DNA of 64,000 nucleotides from Sinomicrobium oceani (GTDB lineage: Bacteria; Bacteroidota; Bacteroidia; Flavobacteriales; Flavobacteriaceae): NCBI RefSeq assembly GCF_900119185.1, contig NZ_FPJE01000009.1, positions 62,001 through 126,000 of the forward strand, written 5' to 3'. Position 1 is the first letter of the stretch. Each line of letters starts with the position of its first letter. The position numbers were made by a program, and so were the translations under genes. The notes beneath the pieces were generated by a model that saw nothing but the letters and a program-made list of their open reading frames with translations, searched no databases and was not told the origin of the DNA. Positions 54,801-63,798 of the stretch are shown in pieces.

Positions 54801-54964
54801 CCGCCCAGAACCCCTTTATGTTTACACGGTATTCCGGGTTTACCCCCGAACTCAACCGCAGTGGCGACAACGAATACGGAAACCCTGTAGGGACTACAGG
54901 TATGGAACTCTCAGCGTATCCTACGACGCGAACATTCATCTTCGGCGTTAATTTACAGTTGTAA
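51845..54964 (+). CDS. SusC/RagA-family TonB-linked outer-membrane protein
   Basis: The 1039-residue TonB-dependent transporter has a signal peptide (about 1-22), a carboxypeptidase-regulatory-like domain (about 26-105, ITGTVMDADNQPLPGANI), TonB-box-like DEVVVVGYGVQ, a plug (about 115-230) with GTAEGGREPFYVVDGQ, and a large beta-barrel ending in a C-terminal aromatic-rich strand. It imports glycan fragments bound by SusD across the outer membrane. It is the first structural gene of the locus; TAATTTTA (51811-51818) is a one-mismatch -7 box. SusD follows 22 bases downstream. Confidence 0.97.
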   Translation: MKVKLCWLICYIALIPAGVFAQDAITGTVMDADNQPLPGANILVEGTNRYAVTDFDGNFSIEASSGEVLQISYVGFRTRNVTIGNEQTLTVMLEEDTSELDEVVVVGYGVQKKSDITGAVASVKAEDIVKQPALTAVQSIQGKVAGVNIVSSDAPGSTPTVMVRGIGTAEGGREPFYVVDGQPTQDIRSINPSDIESIDFLKGASYANIYGIRAANGVILITTKKGKKGKAKINVDSFYGVRSTLNRVDMANASQYITYFNEESASLGGFMLSEDQQFNTDWYDELLQLGSISSNSLSISGAGEAIDYFFSYNFYEEEGILKDNKYSRGTIRNNNTYHLFDDKFRITQNINITYTNEAPKPFSAFNNAYRQSPLVPVYYDNGRFGQSFVNQTTGVVGYRSQAGESVGRLYPHGNPVADVYYQDQDINTTTLQGQITAELDITDKITATGRFGATKFYSKNNNYNPIRERWLNADPRRTLEQFEAGRVPDEEDGTISTEFANNSYRVIDEEFFRWNLEGFVTYNDSFDKHNLSATLGLSRENYGGREKMEALAYDVYEEKRLRSLGRRTSAFFDNTVEQEFNQSTNLQSYFARVEYDFDKKYFVRAVLRRDGTSDFITGDNYFENFPAVSLGWTISKESFLEKVSFLNHLKLFAGWGKLGNANVPINIQQIKTNAGSGNQNYVFGPTQSLIFGSSFGSPVVPLRWEVTEEWEAGFDFELFDRRLTGTLDYYNRKNTNTIVLVKNILNSAAEDDFRAHAAEVTNTGFEALLSWRDNISDDFSYNLSVNFSTNKNRVQNVPTGYDGATGGSLSNGQITKRLKDGEPLFAWWMYEADGIWQNQEEIDNNPSVGGAAPGHLRYKDQNGDGVIDDRDKKYFGSYIPTFNYGVNIGIQYKKFDLSIDGFGLGGNKVYNGLANTRLGGENVTAETFKNRWTGEGSTNSHPGAYRDALPSSYWLEDGDFFRINNITVGYAFEDLSFFNRVRFYVTAQNPFMFTRYSGFTPELNRSGDNEYGNPVGTTGMELSAYPTTRTFIFGVNLQL

Positions 54965-54986
54965 TAAACCAAATAAGAAACACATT

Positions 54987-56414
54987 ATGAATCTGAGATA
55001 TAAATATTGGTATGGTCTTTACGTTCTGGCTCTGGTAGGTTTGGCCGGTTGTGATGACTTTGTGAAAGAAGTAGAGATCGTAGATCCTACGGCAGAAGAA
55101 AGCGGAGAGATATTTGAGCCGGTACAGTTTGTTACCGGGGTTTACGGCAGGCATACGGATTTTGCCTTTGCATTTTCGTACCTGGGAATTACGGAGATTA
55201 TTTCGGATAATGCCGATAAGGGAAGTTCTCCTACGGATACCGGAACGGACAAACACCTCCTGGACGGCCTGGAGCACAATGCTTCTACGCCTTCTATACG
55301 GGCCATGTGGACACAGTGGTACAAAACGATAGGTAGAGCCAGTCTGGCCATAGAATATACCGAAGAATACGAGATGACCAATGAAAGTCTCAGGGCGAGG
55401 CTTATCGGAGAGTGCAAATTTTTGAGAGCCCTGAATTATTTCTGGCTGGTCCGTTCTTTCGGTGAGGTTACCTTACAGCATGTAGACCTTGTGGAAAGAG
55501 CCCCCGTCTCTGAAGTTTACGCTTTTATAGAGCAGGACCTGAAAGAAGCTATAGAGGTACTGCCTCTGAAAAGCGAATACGCATCTTCCGATTTGGGAAG
55601 GGCAACCCAGGGAGCCGCACAGTCCCTGCTGGCCAAAGTATACCTGTACCAGGAAAAATGGCAGGAAGCAGCCGACATGGCACAGGAGGTTATCAATTCC
55701 GGTGAATACGGCTTAGAAGAAGATTACGCCACGTTGTGGAGAGCTTCCACGGAAAACGGGAGAGAATCCGTTTTCGAGATCCAGGCCAGGGGAGATATCA
55801 TCGCTCACGGTGTTCAGCAATACTCTCAGACCCAGGGGGCTTCCGGACCCAATGGCTGGGGTTGGGGCTTTAACACGCCTTCCGAGGATCTGCTCAATGC
55901 GTTCAATGAAGAAGGTGATACGATCAGGAGAGACGCTACCATTATATTCCGTGGCGAAACCCTTTGGGATGGCAGACAGGTAGATCCGGCCGTACAGAAT
56001 GCCATGTACAACGAGAAAGCATATTCCAGTGCCAATGCAGGGAATAACGATACCGACAAAAATATCAGGGTGATCCGGTTTGCCGAAGTACTCCTTATCC
56101 GTGCCGAAGCACTCAATGAACTCGGGCGGTCTTCGGAAGCCATTATTCCGCTCAACGATGTTCGAGACCGTGTAAATCTCGGAGCTGTTTCTACGACGGA
56201 CCAGGGCGAGCTGAGAATGTTGATATGGAAAGAACGAAGGCTGGAACTGGCCATGGAACACGATCGCTGGTTTGACATTATCCGTACCGGACAGGCCGGA
56301 GACGTAATGAGAGCCCATGGAAAACCTTTTATAGACGGAAAACACGAGTTGTTTCCCATTCCTAATGACCAGCGTATCCAGACACCGGATATGACCCAGA
56401 ACCCTCAGTGGTAA
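54987..56414 (+). CDS. SusD/RagB-family surface glycan-binding lipoprotein
   Basis: The 475-residue lipoprotein has a lipobox LAGC (Cys about 22) and the SusD/RagB alpha-helical TPR-type fold, with a middle AQSLLAKVYLYQEKWQEAADMAQEVI and the C-terminal domain that ends KHELFPIPNDQ. It sits on the SusC lid at the cell surface and binds the sugar chain. The ATG at 54987 is 22 bases after susC. SusC and SusD sequences alone do not tell the glycan; the enzymes after them do. Confidence 0.96.
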   Translation: MNLRYKYWYGLYVLALVGLAGCDDFVKEVEIVDPTAEESGEIFEPVQFVTGVYGRHTDFAFAFSYLGITEIISDNADKGSSPTDTGTDKHLLDGLEHNASTPSIRAMWTQWYKTIGRASLAIEYTEEYEMTNESLRARLIGECKFLRALNYFWLVRSFGEVTLQHVDLVERAPVSEVYAFIEQDLKEAIEVLPLKSEYASSDLGRATQGAAQSLLAKVYLYQEKWQEAADMAQEVINSGEYGLEEDYATLWRASTENGRESVFEIQARGDIIAHGVQQYSQTQGASGPNGWGWGFNTPSEDLLNAFNEEGDTIRRDATIIFRGETLWDGRQVDPAVQNAMYNEKAYSSANAGNNDTDKNIRVIRFAEVLLIRAEALNELGRSSEAIIPLNDVRDRVNLGAVSTTDQGELRMLIWKERRLELAMEHDRWFDIIRTGQAGDVMRAHGKPFIDGKHELFPIPNDQRIQTPDMTQNPQW

Positions 56415-56502
56415 TTATCGTTTCAAGGAACATTAGGATTATGCGGTTCTGAATCCCGGACTGCTATAGCTGAATTTTTTTAAATCTAAACCATACATAG
56501 TA

Positions 56503-57906
56503 TTGATCATGCGAAATTTAATTTTTGTTTTTTCCGTAATGCTTCTCTGGAGCTGTAACCCAAAGAAAACATCATCAGACAAATCGTCTGCTACTTCGGA
56601 AGTGGCGGGAAAAGGCAAAGAAGGGCACATTGAAGAAAATGAACTGAAAGATGAGGAAATACTAAACCTGGTACAAAGGCAGACCTTCGATTATTTCTGG
56701 GATGGTGCGGAGCCCAATTCAGGGATGGCCCCGGAACGAATTCATATCGATGGGGACTACCCGCAGAACGATGAGGATGTCGTTACCATCGGAGGTTCTG
56801 GCTTCGGGCTGATGGCGATCCTTGTCGGTGTGGAAAGAGGGTTCATTACCCGCGAACAGGCTCTGGAACGCTATGAGAAAATCATCGGGTTCCTGGAAAA
56901 GGCAGATCGTTTTCACGGGGTATGGCCGCACTGGTTGTACGGTAAAACCGGTAAAGTAAAACCCTTCAGTGCGGAAGATGACGGGGGAGACCTCGTAGAA
57001 ACCGCCTTTATGGTACAGGGGATGCTCACCGTAGCCGAATATTTCAAAGACGGATCGGAAAGAGAAAAAGAACTGGTTGGCCGCATAGAAAAACTATGGC
57101 ATGAAGTGGAGTGGGACTGGTACACCAAGGGAGGAGAAGATGTCCTCTATTGGCACTGGTCTCCCGAACACGGCTGGAAAATGAACTTCCCTGTGGGAGG
57201 ATATAACGAATGTCTGATTATGTATGTCCTTGCGGCAGCATCTCCGACACATCCGATAAAACCGGAAGCTTATCATCATGGATGGGCCAGAGACGGAGCC
57301 ATCAGCACCGATAAAGCGTATTACGGACTCAAAACTGTTCTCGATCATTATGAGCATGACGACGCGCCTGTGGGACCTTTGTTCTGGGCTCATTATTCGT
57401 ATCTCGGACTGAATCCCAAAGGGCTGTCCGATAGATACGGTGATTACTGGGAGCTCAATAAAAATCACGCTCTTATCAATTATAAGTATGCTGTGGATAA
57501 CCCGGAAAACCACAAGGGATATGGTCCGGAAAGCTGGGGACTCACATCGAGTTATTCCATTAACGGTTATGCGGGCCACCGTCCCGGAAATGACCGTGGG
57601 GTAATTTCGCCTACCGCTGCCCTTTCTTCGTTTCCCTACACCCCGGATGAGAGTATGCAGATGCTGAGATATCTGTATCAGGATGCGGATAGTCTGGTCG
57701 GGAAATACGGTCCCTACGATGCGTATAGCCAGGAAGAAAACTGGTACGTACAGCGTTACCTCGCCATAGACCAGGGACCGATCCCGGTAATGATCGAAAA
57801 TTATCGCAGTGGCTTGCTCTGGAACTTGTTTATGGAAAATAAGGATGTACGGAAAGGCCTGATAAAATTAGGGTTCAGCGCTCCCGGAATATCGGATAAG
57901 AAGTAA
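56503..57906 (+). CDS. Glycoamylase-domain lipoprotein, GH144-like (candidate endo-beta-1,2-glucanase)
   Basis: The 467-residue lipoprotein has a lipobox LWSC (Cys16) and an all-helical (alpha/alpha)6 glycoamylase domain (about 50-455), seen in LVQRQTFDYFWDGAEPNSGM and the acidic SAEDDGGDLVETAFMVQGM. This COG5368/PF10091 type includes GH144, whose founding member from Chitinophaga pinensis is an endo-beta-1,2-glucanase. The database name 'glucoamylase' is misleading. It sits between SusD and an esterase/GH3 pair. Family assignment is strong; the exact substrate is inferred. Confidence 0.85.
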   Translation: MIMRNLIFVFSVMLLWSCNPKKTSSDKSSATSEVAGKGKEGHIEENELKDEEILNLVQRQTFDYFWDGAEPNSGMAPERIHIDGDYPQNDEDVVTIGGSGFGLMAILVGVERGFITREQALERYEKIIGFLEKADRFHGVWPHWLYGKTGKVKPFSAEDDGGDLVETAFMVQGMLTVAEYFKDGSEREKELVGRIEKLWHEVEWDWYTKGGEDVLYWHWSPEHGWKMNFPVGGYNECLIMYVLAAASPTHPIKPEAYHHGWARDGAISTDKAYYGLKTVLDHYEHDDAPVGPLFWAHYSYLGLNPKGLSDRYGDYWELNKNHALINYKYAVDNPENHKGYGPESWGLTSSYSINGYAGHRPGNDRGVISPTAALSSFPYTPDESMQMLRYLYQDADSLVGKYGPYDAYSQEENWYVQRYLAIDQGPIPVMIENYRSGLLWNLFMENKDVRKGLIKLGFSAPGISDKK

Positions 57907-58005
57907 TGTGGAACATAATTCCTCCCGGATTTGCAGGATACTATTTTCGCGTATCCTGCAGATCCGGTCTGTCCGGATTATTTTGCTAAATTGAAAACAA
58001 AAAAC

Positions 58006-58794
58006 ATGAGACATCCCCGAATTATTTTAGCGCTGCTGGTTTTTACCTGTACCATGGCTTTTGCACAGACAGGAGAAGAATATCTGGAAAAAGAATTTGT
58101 GAGTCAGGGCGATACCCTGAAGTACAGGATCCTCTATCCGGATGATTATACGTCCGATCGGGAATATCCCGTAGTGTTATTTCTGCACGGAGCGGGAGAA
58201 CGAGGTCATGACAATCGCTCGCAACTCACCCACGGAAGTGCTCTTTTTCTGAAAGACAGTATCCGTGCACAATTTCCGGCTATCGTTATTTTTCCGCAAT
58301 GTCCCAAAGCGGACTATTGGGCCAATGCCAAAGTAAAAAGAGGAAGAACCCCTTTAAAGATAAAATTCAGGTACGGGCGTAAGCCTACCAGGCCTCTCGG
58401 GCTGGTCATGGCTTTAATGGACAGTATGGTACAGACACCTTCCGTAAAACAGGAACAGGTGTATGTAATGGGGCTTTCCATGGGAGGTATGGGAACGTTT
58501 GAGCTCCTGTACAGAAAGCCGGATATGTTTGCGGCAGCAATTCCTATTTGCGGCGGCGGGAAAGCAGCATCGGTAAAAAACTATGCAGTAAAACTGCCCC
58601 TGTGGATATTTCATGGTGCCAAGGATAATGTGGTAGACCCTTTACTTTCGGTGCATATGGTGGAGAGGTTGTTGAAAGAAGGGGCAAACCCGAAATTTAC
58701 CTTGTATGAAAATGCCAATCACAACAGTTGGGATCCCGCTTTTGCCGAACCCGACCTCTTGCCCTGGTTGTTTTCGAAGACGAAGAAAAACTAA
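58006..58794 (+). CDS. Alpha/beta-hydrolase esterase, exported
   Basis: The 262-residue exported serine hydrolase (signal 1-20) has the full triad: Ser158 in GLSMGGMG, Asp207 in AKDNVVDP and His239 in NANHNSW, with the oxyanion region LHGAGERG at 60-67. It is of the prolyl-oligopeptidase/phospholipase-carboxylesterase type. In this locus it probably removes ester groups (acetyl, succinyl or similar) from the sugar chain, which would fit substituted beta-glucans; that is inference. I start at the ATG at 58006, since the frame upstream has no signal sequence. GH3 starts six bases after its stop. Confidence 0.88.
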   Translation: MRHPRIILALLVFTCTMAFAQTGEEYLEKEFVSQGDTLKYRILYPDDYTSDREYPVVLFLHGAGERGHDNRSQLTHGSALFLKDSIRAQFPAIVIFPQCPKADYWANAKVKRGRTPLKIKFRYGRKPTRPLGLVMALMDSMVQTPSVKQEQVYVMGLSMGGMGTFELLYRKPDMFAAAIPICGGGKAASVKNYAVKLPLWIFHGAKDNVVDPLLSVHMVERLLKEGANPKFTLYENANHNSWDPAFAEPDLLPWLFSKTKKN

Positions 58795-58800
58795 GAAAAA

Positions 58801-61050
58801 ATGATTGCTATAACCAGAAAAGCCGGTGTGTTGTCTCTTTTGCTACCGGTTTTAATCTCTTGTACCGATACCCCGGTGCGGGAGGAAAAAGAAAAAGATT
58901 CTTTTACAGCCCAGGTAGATTCTGTCCTGGGGCTTATGACCCTTGAAGAGAAGATCGGACAAACCGTACTTTTTACCAGCGGATGGGATGTTACCGGGCC
59001 TTCCATGGATGATAACTACCGGGAATATATAGAAAATGGCAGCGTCGGGGCAGTGTTTAATGCCTTTACGACAACATATAACCGGGAATTGCAGCAGGTT
59101 GCCGTGGAACATACGCGCCTCGGTATTCCGTTGCTTTTTGGTTATGATGTTATTCACGGACACCGGACGATATTTCCTATTCCGCTTGGAGAATCGGCAA
59201 GCTGGGATCTCGGGCTCATGGAAAAAACGGCCCGGATAGCCGCAGTAGAGGCTTCGGCAGAGGGGATAAACTGGACTTTTGCACCTATGGTAGACGTTGC
59301 CAGAGATGCCCGTTGGGGACGTATTGCAGAAGGAGCCGGGGAAGACACCTACCTCGGCTCGCTGATAGCTAAAGCAAGAGTGAAAGGGTTTCAGGGCGAT
59401 GACCTTGCGGCAAACAATACCATACTGGCTTGTGCCAAGCACTATGCTGCTTATGGGGCAGCCCTCGCAGGAAGAGATTACAACACCGTGGATATGTCCG
59501 AAAACGAATTCCGGACGACATATCTACCTCCTTTCAAAGCCGCTCATGATGTGGGAGTGGCCACGTTTATGAATTCCTTTAACGATCTCAACGGTGTGCC
59601 CGCCACCGGAAACTCTTTTTTACTCCGGGATATCCTGAAAGGCGACTGGGATTTTGACGGTTTTGTCGTCACCGATTATACCTCTATAAACGAAATGGTT
59701 CCTCACGGTTATGCCCGCGACGAAAAGCATGCCGGAGAAATAGCCATGAATGCCGGGGTGGATATGGATATGCAGGGTGGTATTTATATGAAATACCTGA
59801 AACAATCCATACAAGAAGGAAAAGTAAGTGAAAAAGACCTTAACGATGCCGTACGGAGAATACTGGATATGAAATTTCGTCTGGGTCTTTTTGAAGATCC
59901 CTATCGTTATATGGATAAAACCCGCGAGAAGGAAGAGGTCCTCAGTGAAGAGCACCTGGAGGTTGCCCGGGATGCCGCACGGAAATCCATGGTACTGCTG
60001 AAAAACGACAAGGAGGTACTGCCCCTGAAACAGGGAGCCAGGATAGCGCTTGTCGGCCCCTTGGTTAAGGACGAAAAAAATATTATAGGAAACTGGGCTG
60101 CTGCCGGAGATCGTGAAGGTACGGCAGTAAGCGTATTCGAAGCTTTCGAAGAGCGCCTCGGAAAAGATAATGTGCTTTATGCCGAAGGGTGTAAGGTGCT
60201 CGGAGAAGATACTTCCGGTTTTAAAGATGCCATTGCCGTAGCCCGAAAAGCCGATGTGGTGGTTATGGTGGTAGGTGAGCTGGAAGGTATGACAGGGGAA
60301 GCCGCAAGCAGAACAGATATCAATATTCCGGGGAAGCAGAAAGAACTCATAAAAGCAGTTAAGGAGACCGGGAAGCCTGTTATCCTGGTGCTGATGAACG
60401 GAAGACCTCTTACACTGGAATGGGAGAACAAGACCGCCGACGCGATACTGGAGGCCTGGTGGCCCGGGACTATGGGCGGGTATGCCGTTGCCGATGTGCT
60501 TTACGGAGATTATAACCCTGCCGGGAAACTCACCGTGAGCTTTCCGAGAGCTGTAGGACAGCTGCCCTTGTACTACAATCACAAAAACACCGGAAGACCG
60601 ATACAACCGGAGGATCCCGATCAGAAATACGTATCGCGATATCTCTATACGCCTAACACCCCTTTATATCCTTTCGGATACGGACTCAGCTACACTTCGT
60701 TTGCCTACGAAGTAAGCACGGACAAACAAACGCTTGTTCCCGGAGAGACACTGACGATTACTGCAAAAGTAACGAACACCGGTGAGCGGGACGGAGAAGA
60801 GATCGTGCAGTTGTATGTACATGATAAAGTGGCTTCCGTTACACCGCCGGTCAAGGCGCTGAAAGGATTCGAAAAGATATTTCTGAAGAAGGGAGAAACA
60901 AAGTCTGTGAAATTCGAACTCACTGCAGAAGACCTTAAGTTTTTCAATCCTGAGCTGGAATGGATATACGAACCCGGAATGTTCGAACTCTTTGTAGGAG
61001 GACATTCCGATATGCCGTTTACGCATACTTTCGAATTGAAAACCGAATAG
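58801..61050 (+). CDS. GH3 beta-glucosidase lipoprotein (BglX type)
   Basis: The 749-residue lipoprotein (lipobox LISC, Cys21) has the full GH3 architecture: (alpha/beta)8 domain with KHYAAYGA at 213-220 and nucleophile Asp292 in VTDYTSINEM, the alpha/beta sandwich (about 395-600) and a fibronectin-III-like domain (about 660-745, PGETLTITAKVTNTG). It would release glucose from the non-reducing end of beta-gluco-oligosaccharides. Related Bacteroides GH3 proteins (e.g. BT_3567) prefer beta-1,2-linked sophoro-oligosaccharides, which fits the GH144 neighbour. Confidence 0.92.
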   Translation: MIAITRKAGVLSLLLPVLISCTDTPVREEKEKDSFTAQVDSVLGLMTLEEKIGQTVLFTSGWDVTGPSMDDNYREYIENGSVGAVFNAFTTTYNRELQQVAVEHTRLGIPLLFGYDVIHGHRTIFPIPLGESASWDLGLMEKTARIAAVEASAEGINWTFAPMVDVARDARWGRIAEGAGEDTYLGSLIAKARVKGFQGDDLAANNTILACAKHYAAYGAALAGRDYNTVDMSENEFRTTYLPPFKAAHDVGVATFMNSFNDLNGVPATGNSFLLRDILKGDWDFDGFVVTDYTSINEMVPHGYARDEKHAGEIAMNAGVDMDMQGGIYMKYLKQSIQEGKVSEKDLNDAVRRILDMKFRLGLFEDPYRYMDKTREKEEVLSEEHLEVARDAARKSMVLLKNDKEVLPLKQGARIALVGPLVKDEKNIIGNWAAAGDREGTAVSVFEAFEERLGKDNVLYAEGCKVLGEDTSGFKDAIAVARKADVVVMVVGELEGMTGEAASRTDINIPGKQKELIKAVKETGKPVILVLMNGRPLTLEWENKTADAILEAWWPGTMGGYAVADVLYGDYNPAGKLTVSFPRAVGQLPLYYNHKNTGRPIQPEDPDQKYVSRYLYTPNTPLYPFGYGLSYTSFAYEVSTDKQTLVPGETLTITAKVTNTGERDGEEIVQLYVHDKVASVTPPVKALKGFEKIFLKKGETKSVKFELTAEDLKFFNPELEWIYEPGMFELFVGGHSDMPFTHTFELKTE

Positions 61051-61104
61051 GAAACACCTGGACATGCGGATACCGAGAGCTTTGAGGTAGCTTCAGGGAT
61101 ATAA

Positions 61105-61138
61105 AAAAACACCCCGTTCATTCGAACGGGGTGTTTTT
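61105..61138. terminator. Bidirectional terminator between GH3 and pnp
   Basis: AAAAACACCCCGTTC and GAACGGGGTGTTTTT form a near-perfect 15-bp stem around a four-base loop (61120-61123), serving the polysaccharide locus and the convergent pnp gene. Confidence 0.92.
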
Positions 61139-61167
61139 ATTAACAATTGAAAATATATAACACTTGA

Positions 61168-63303
61168 TTAAGATCTGTTTTTAGACTCTTTTCTTTCGGG
61201 TCTTGGTAACAAAGCTTTTCTGGATACCTTCGGTTTTTTTGTCCTTGGGTCCAGACCGATGTATTTTACATCGATAACATCACCTACATTAACCACATCG
61301 GTTACATTATTGGTGCGATCCCATGCCAGCTCGGAAATGTGCAGCAGGGACTCTTTACCGGGAACAAATTCGATAACGGCACCGAAATCGAGAACCTTGA
61401 TAACCTTTACCGTATAGGTGTCTCCCTCTACAGGCTCAAACGTATAAGCATCTACGGCAGCTATAGCCTTGTCTATACCTTCCTGATCCACACCGAGGAT
61501 CTCTACGATACCGAGGTTTCCTTCTTCCTCGATAACGATAGTGGTCTGTGTGCTTTCCTGTAATGCCTGAATGTTTTTACCACCTGGTCCTATAACCGCA
61601 CCGATATATTCTTTCGGAATAGTCATTTTAATGATCTTCGGAGCATGAGCTTTTACGCTTTCGGCAGGGGCCGGGATTGTTTCCGTAAGTTTGTTCAGGA
61701 TATGCAGACGTCCTTCGCGGGCCTGGTCAAGAGCTTTTTCGAGAATCTCATAAGAGAGCCCCTTGATCTTGATGTCCATCTGGCATGCGGTAATACCGTC
61801 GGCAGTTCCGGTTACTTTAAAGTCCATATCACCGAGGTGGTCTTCATCGCCGAGAATATCCGAAAGCACGGCGTATTTCTCTCCTTCGGAGATCAGTCCC
61901 ATGGCGATACCCGAAACCGGTTTTTTTAGTTGTACACCGGCATCCATAAGTGCCATAGTACCCGAACAAACGGTTGCCATAGAAGAAGAACCGTTAGATT
62001 CCAGTACTTCAGAGACAACTCTTACAGTGTAAGGACAATCCGAAGGGATCATATTTTTAAGGGCACGTTGTGCCAGGTTTCCGTGTCCTACTTCTCTTCG
62101 GGACGTACCGCGTATCGGTCTTGCTTCTCCGGTAGAGAAAGGAGGGAAGTTGTAATGCAGATAGAATTTTTCTTCACCCTGATCGGTAGGGAGGTCTATA
62201 ACATTGGCCTCTCTTGATGTTCCCAGGGTTACTGTAGCCAGAGCCTGTGTTTCTCCCCTGGTAAATATCGATGATCCGTGTGTGGAAGGCAGGTAATTCA
62301 CTTCACACCAGATAGGGCGGATGTCTGTGGTTTTTCTGCCATCCAGGCGGATGTTCTCGTCAAGGATGAGGTTTCTTACCGCTTCTTTCTGTGCTTTACC
62401 GAAGTATTTCCCGATAAGGGGGGCACTTTCCAGAAGTTCTTCTTCTGTGAAGAGTTCGGCACAACGTTCTTTCAGTTCCGAAAACTGTTGAGTACGTTCT
62501 TGTTTTGATGTATTAGCTTTGGCTATGGCATAGCACTGCTCATAGGCAAATTCATGTATTTTGGCTGCGATAGCCTCGTCTTCAGGCTCTCCTGCATATT
62601 CGCGAATGGCTTTTTTACCGACTTTTTCAGCCAGTCTGAACTGGGCTTCGCACTGTAATTTAATGGCTTCGTGGGCAACTTTGATCGCTTCTGCCATTTC
62701 CTTTTCGGAAACTTCATGCATTTCTCCTTCTACCATCGCAACAGAGTCTACAGAAGCACCTACCATAAGGTCGATGTCAGCAGCAGCCAGTTGGGTTTTG
62801 CTCGGGTTGATGATAAATTCACCGTCTATCCGTGCTACCCGTACTTCGGATATCGGATATTCGAAAGGAATATCTGAAATAGCGATACAGGCAGAGGCAG
62901 CAAGCCCTGCAAGGGCATCGGGCATAACGTTGTTGTCGTGAGACATCAACTGTATCATGACCTGAGTCTCTGCATGATAATCTTTAGGGAATAACGGACG
63001 TAAAACACGGTCTACCAATCGCATGGTAAGGACCTCGCTGTCGCTCGGACGCGCTTCACGTTTAAAGAATCCGCCGGGGAATCTTCCGGCAGCGGCAAAC
63101 TTTTCGCGGTAATCCACGGTTAAAGGTAAAAAATCCACATCGGGCTTCGCTTCACGTGCAGAAACCACGGTAGCGAGCAGCATTGCATCTCCCATGCGAA
63201 CAACAACAGACCCGTCGGCTTGTTTAGCCAGCTTTCCTGTTTCTATGGAGATGGTCCTGCCATCGCCCAAATCAATAATCTCTTTTTTTACTTCAGGAAT
63301 CAT
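61168..63303 (-). CDS. pnp: Polynucleotide phosphorylase
   Basis: The 711-residue 3'-5' phosphorolytic exoribonuclease degrades mRNA and can add tails. It has two RNase PH domains (about 1-210 and 300-530; [21 protein letters not shown] and [18 protein letters not shown]), a linker helix domain, a KH domain (about 545-610, [16 protein letters not shown]) and an S1 domain (about 615-690, [20 protein letters not shown]). I start at the ATG at 63301-63303; a longer frame adds nine residues. It follows rpsO on the same strand with a terminator between, the usual rpsO-pnp order. Confidence 0.97.
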   Translation of the reverse strand: MIPEVKKEIIDLGDGRTISIETGKLAKQADGSVVVRMGDAMLLATVVSAREAKPDVDFLPLTVDYREKFAAAGRFPGGFFKREARPSDSEVLTMRLVDRVLRPLFPKDYHAETQVMIQLMSHDNNVMPDALAGLAASACIAISDIPFEYPISEVRVARIDGEFIINPSKTQLAAADIDLMVGASVDSVAMVEGEMHEVSEKEMAEAIKVAHEAIKLQCEAQFRLAEKVGKKAIREYAGEPEDEAIAAKIHEFAYEQCYAIAKANTSKQERTQQFSELKERCAELFTEEELLESAPLIGKYFGKAQKEAVRNLILDENIRLDGRKTTDIRPIWCEVNYLPSTHGSSIFTRGETQALATVTLGTSREANVIDLPTDQGEEKFYLHYNFPPFSTGEARPIRGTSRREVGHGNLAQRALKNMIPSDCPYTVRVVSEVLESNGSSSMATVCSGTMALMDAGVQLKKPVSGIAMGLISEGEKYAVLSDILGDEDHLGDMDFKVTGTADGITACQMDIKIKGLSYEILEKALDQAREGRLHILNKLTETIPAPAESVKAHAPKIIKMTIPKEYIGAVIGPGGKNIQALQESTQTTIVIEEEGNLGIVEILGVDQEGIDKAIAAVDAYTFEPVEGDTYTVKVIKVLDFGAVIEFVPGKESLLHISELAWDRTNNVTDVVNVGDVIDVKYIGLDPRTKKPKVSRKALLPRPERKESKNRS

Positions 63304-63336
63304 AGTTCTTCTTAAAATTAATTTATACAAAGGGTT

Positions 63337-63351
63337 CCGTCCGGCAGACGG
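63337..63351 (-). promoter_or_regulatory. Leader hairpin upstream of pnp
   Basis: CCGTC (63337-63341) and GACGG (63347-63351) pair around CGGCA, 35 bases before the pnp ATG. In E. coli, the pnp leader is a hairpin used for autoregulation; whether this one works the same way is unknown. Confidence 0.35.
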
Positions 63352-63438
63352 GGTTGTTGTGTTGTTGTAGTTAACCCAATGAAAATTACTTCGCCCTGAG
63401 AAAATATTCCGGCCTAAACCGGGTATGAATAAAACAAA

Positions 63439-63465
63439 AAAGAGGCACTAAGGCCTCTTTCGGAA
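63439..63465 (-). terminator. Terminator of rpsO
   Basis: AAAGAGGC and GCCTCTTT (63439-63446 and 63453-63460) pair around six bases; the minus strand continues with TTTTTT. It sits directly after the rpsO stop (63466) and before pnp. Confidence 0.85.
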
Positions 63466-63735
63466 TTATTTTCTAAGTCCTAATTCTTTCACGATAGCAC
63501 GATATCTCTCGATATCTTTTTTCTTGAGGTAGTCGAGAAGGCTTCTTCTTTTACCTACCAGGCTAACCAGCGCTCTTTCGGTGTTGAAATCTTTACGGTT
63601 TCTTTTCAGGTGCTCCGTAAGGTGTGAAATCCTGAATGTAAACAGGGCTATTTGACCTTCGGCAGATCCTGTGTTTTTCCCGGAACCTCCGTGCTTTTTA
63701 AAAATGTCTTCTTTGACTTCTTTGTTCAAATACAT
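63466..63735 (-). CDS. rpsO: 30S ribosomal protein S15
   Basis: The 89-residue primary 16S-binding protein has the full S15 pattern: GSGKNTGSAEGQIALFT, LTEHLKRNRKDFNTERAL and LVGKRRSLLDYLKK. Length is the family standard. The message has a strong -7 box upstream; S15 often represses its own translation in other bacteria, and nothing here confirms or denies that. Confidence 0.98.
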   Translation of the reverse strand: MYLNKEVKEDIFKKHGGSGKNTGSAEGQIALFTFRISHLTEHLKRNRKDFNTERALVSLVGKRRSLLDYLKKKDIERYRAIVKELGLRK

Positions 63736-63790
63736 GCCAATATTGTTTAAATGATTCTTATGTATGGTAATAGCTCGTCTATTACGGGCG

Positions 63791-63798
63791 CAAATATA
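63791..63798 (-). promoter_or_regulatory. -7 box of rpsO
   Basis: The minus strand reads TATATTTG, a full match to TAnnTTTG, 55 bases before the rpsO start. No clear -33 box. Confidence 0.6.

Noticed and set aside
59620-60606. Long antisense open frames inside GH3, tamB, nagB and lptD
   Set aside because: They are mirror frames of strong coding sequences with no start context or domain features.
56503-61050. Laminarin (beta-1,3-glucan) utilisation locus
   Set aside because: No GH16, GH17, GH30 or carbohydrate-binding partner typical of laminarin loci is present, while a GH144-like enzyme is.
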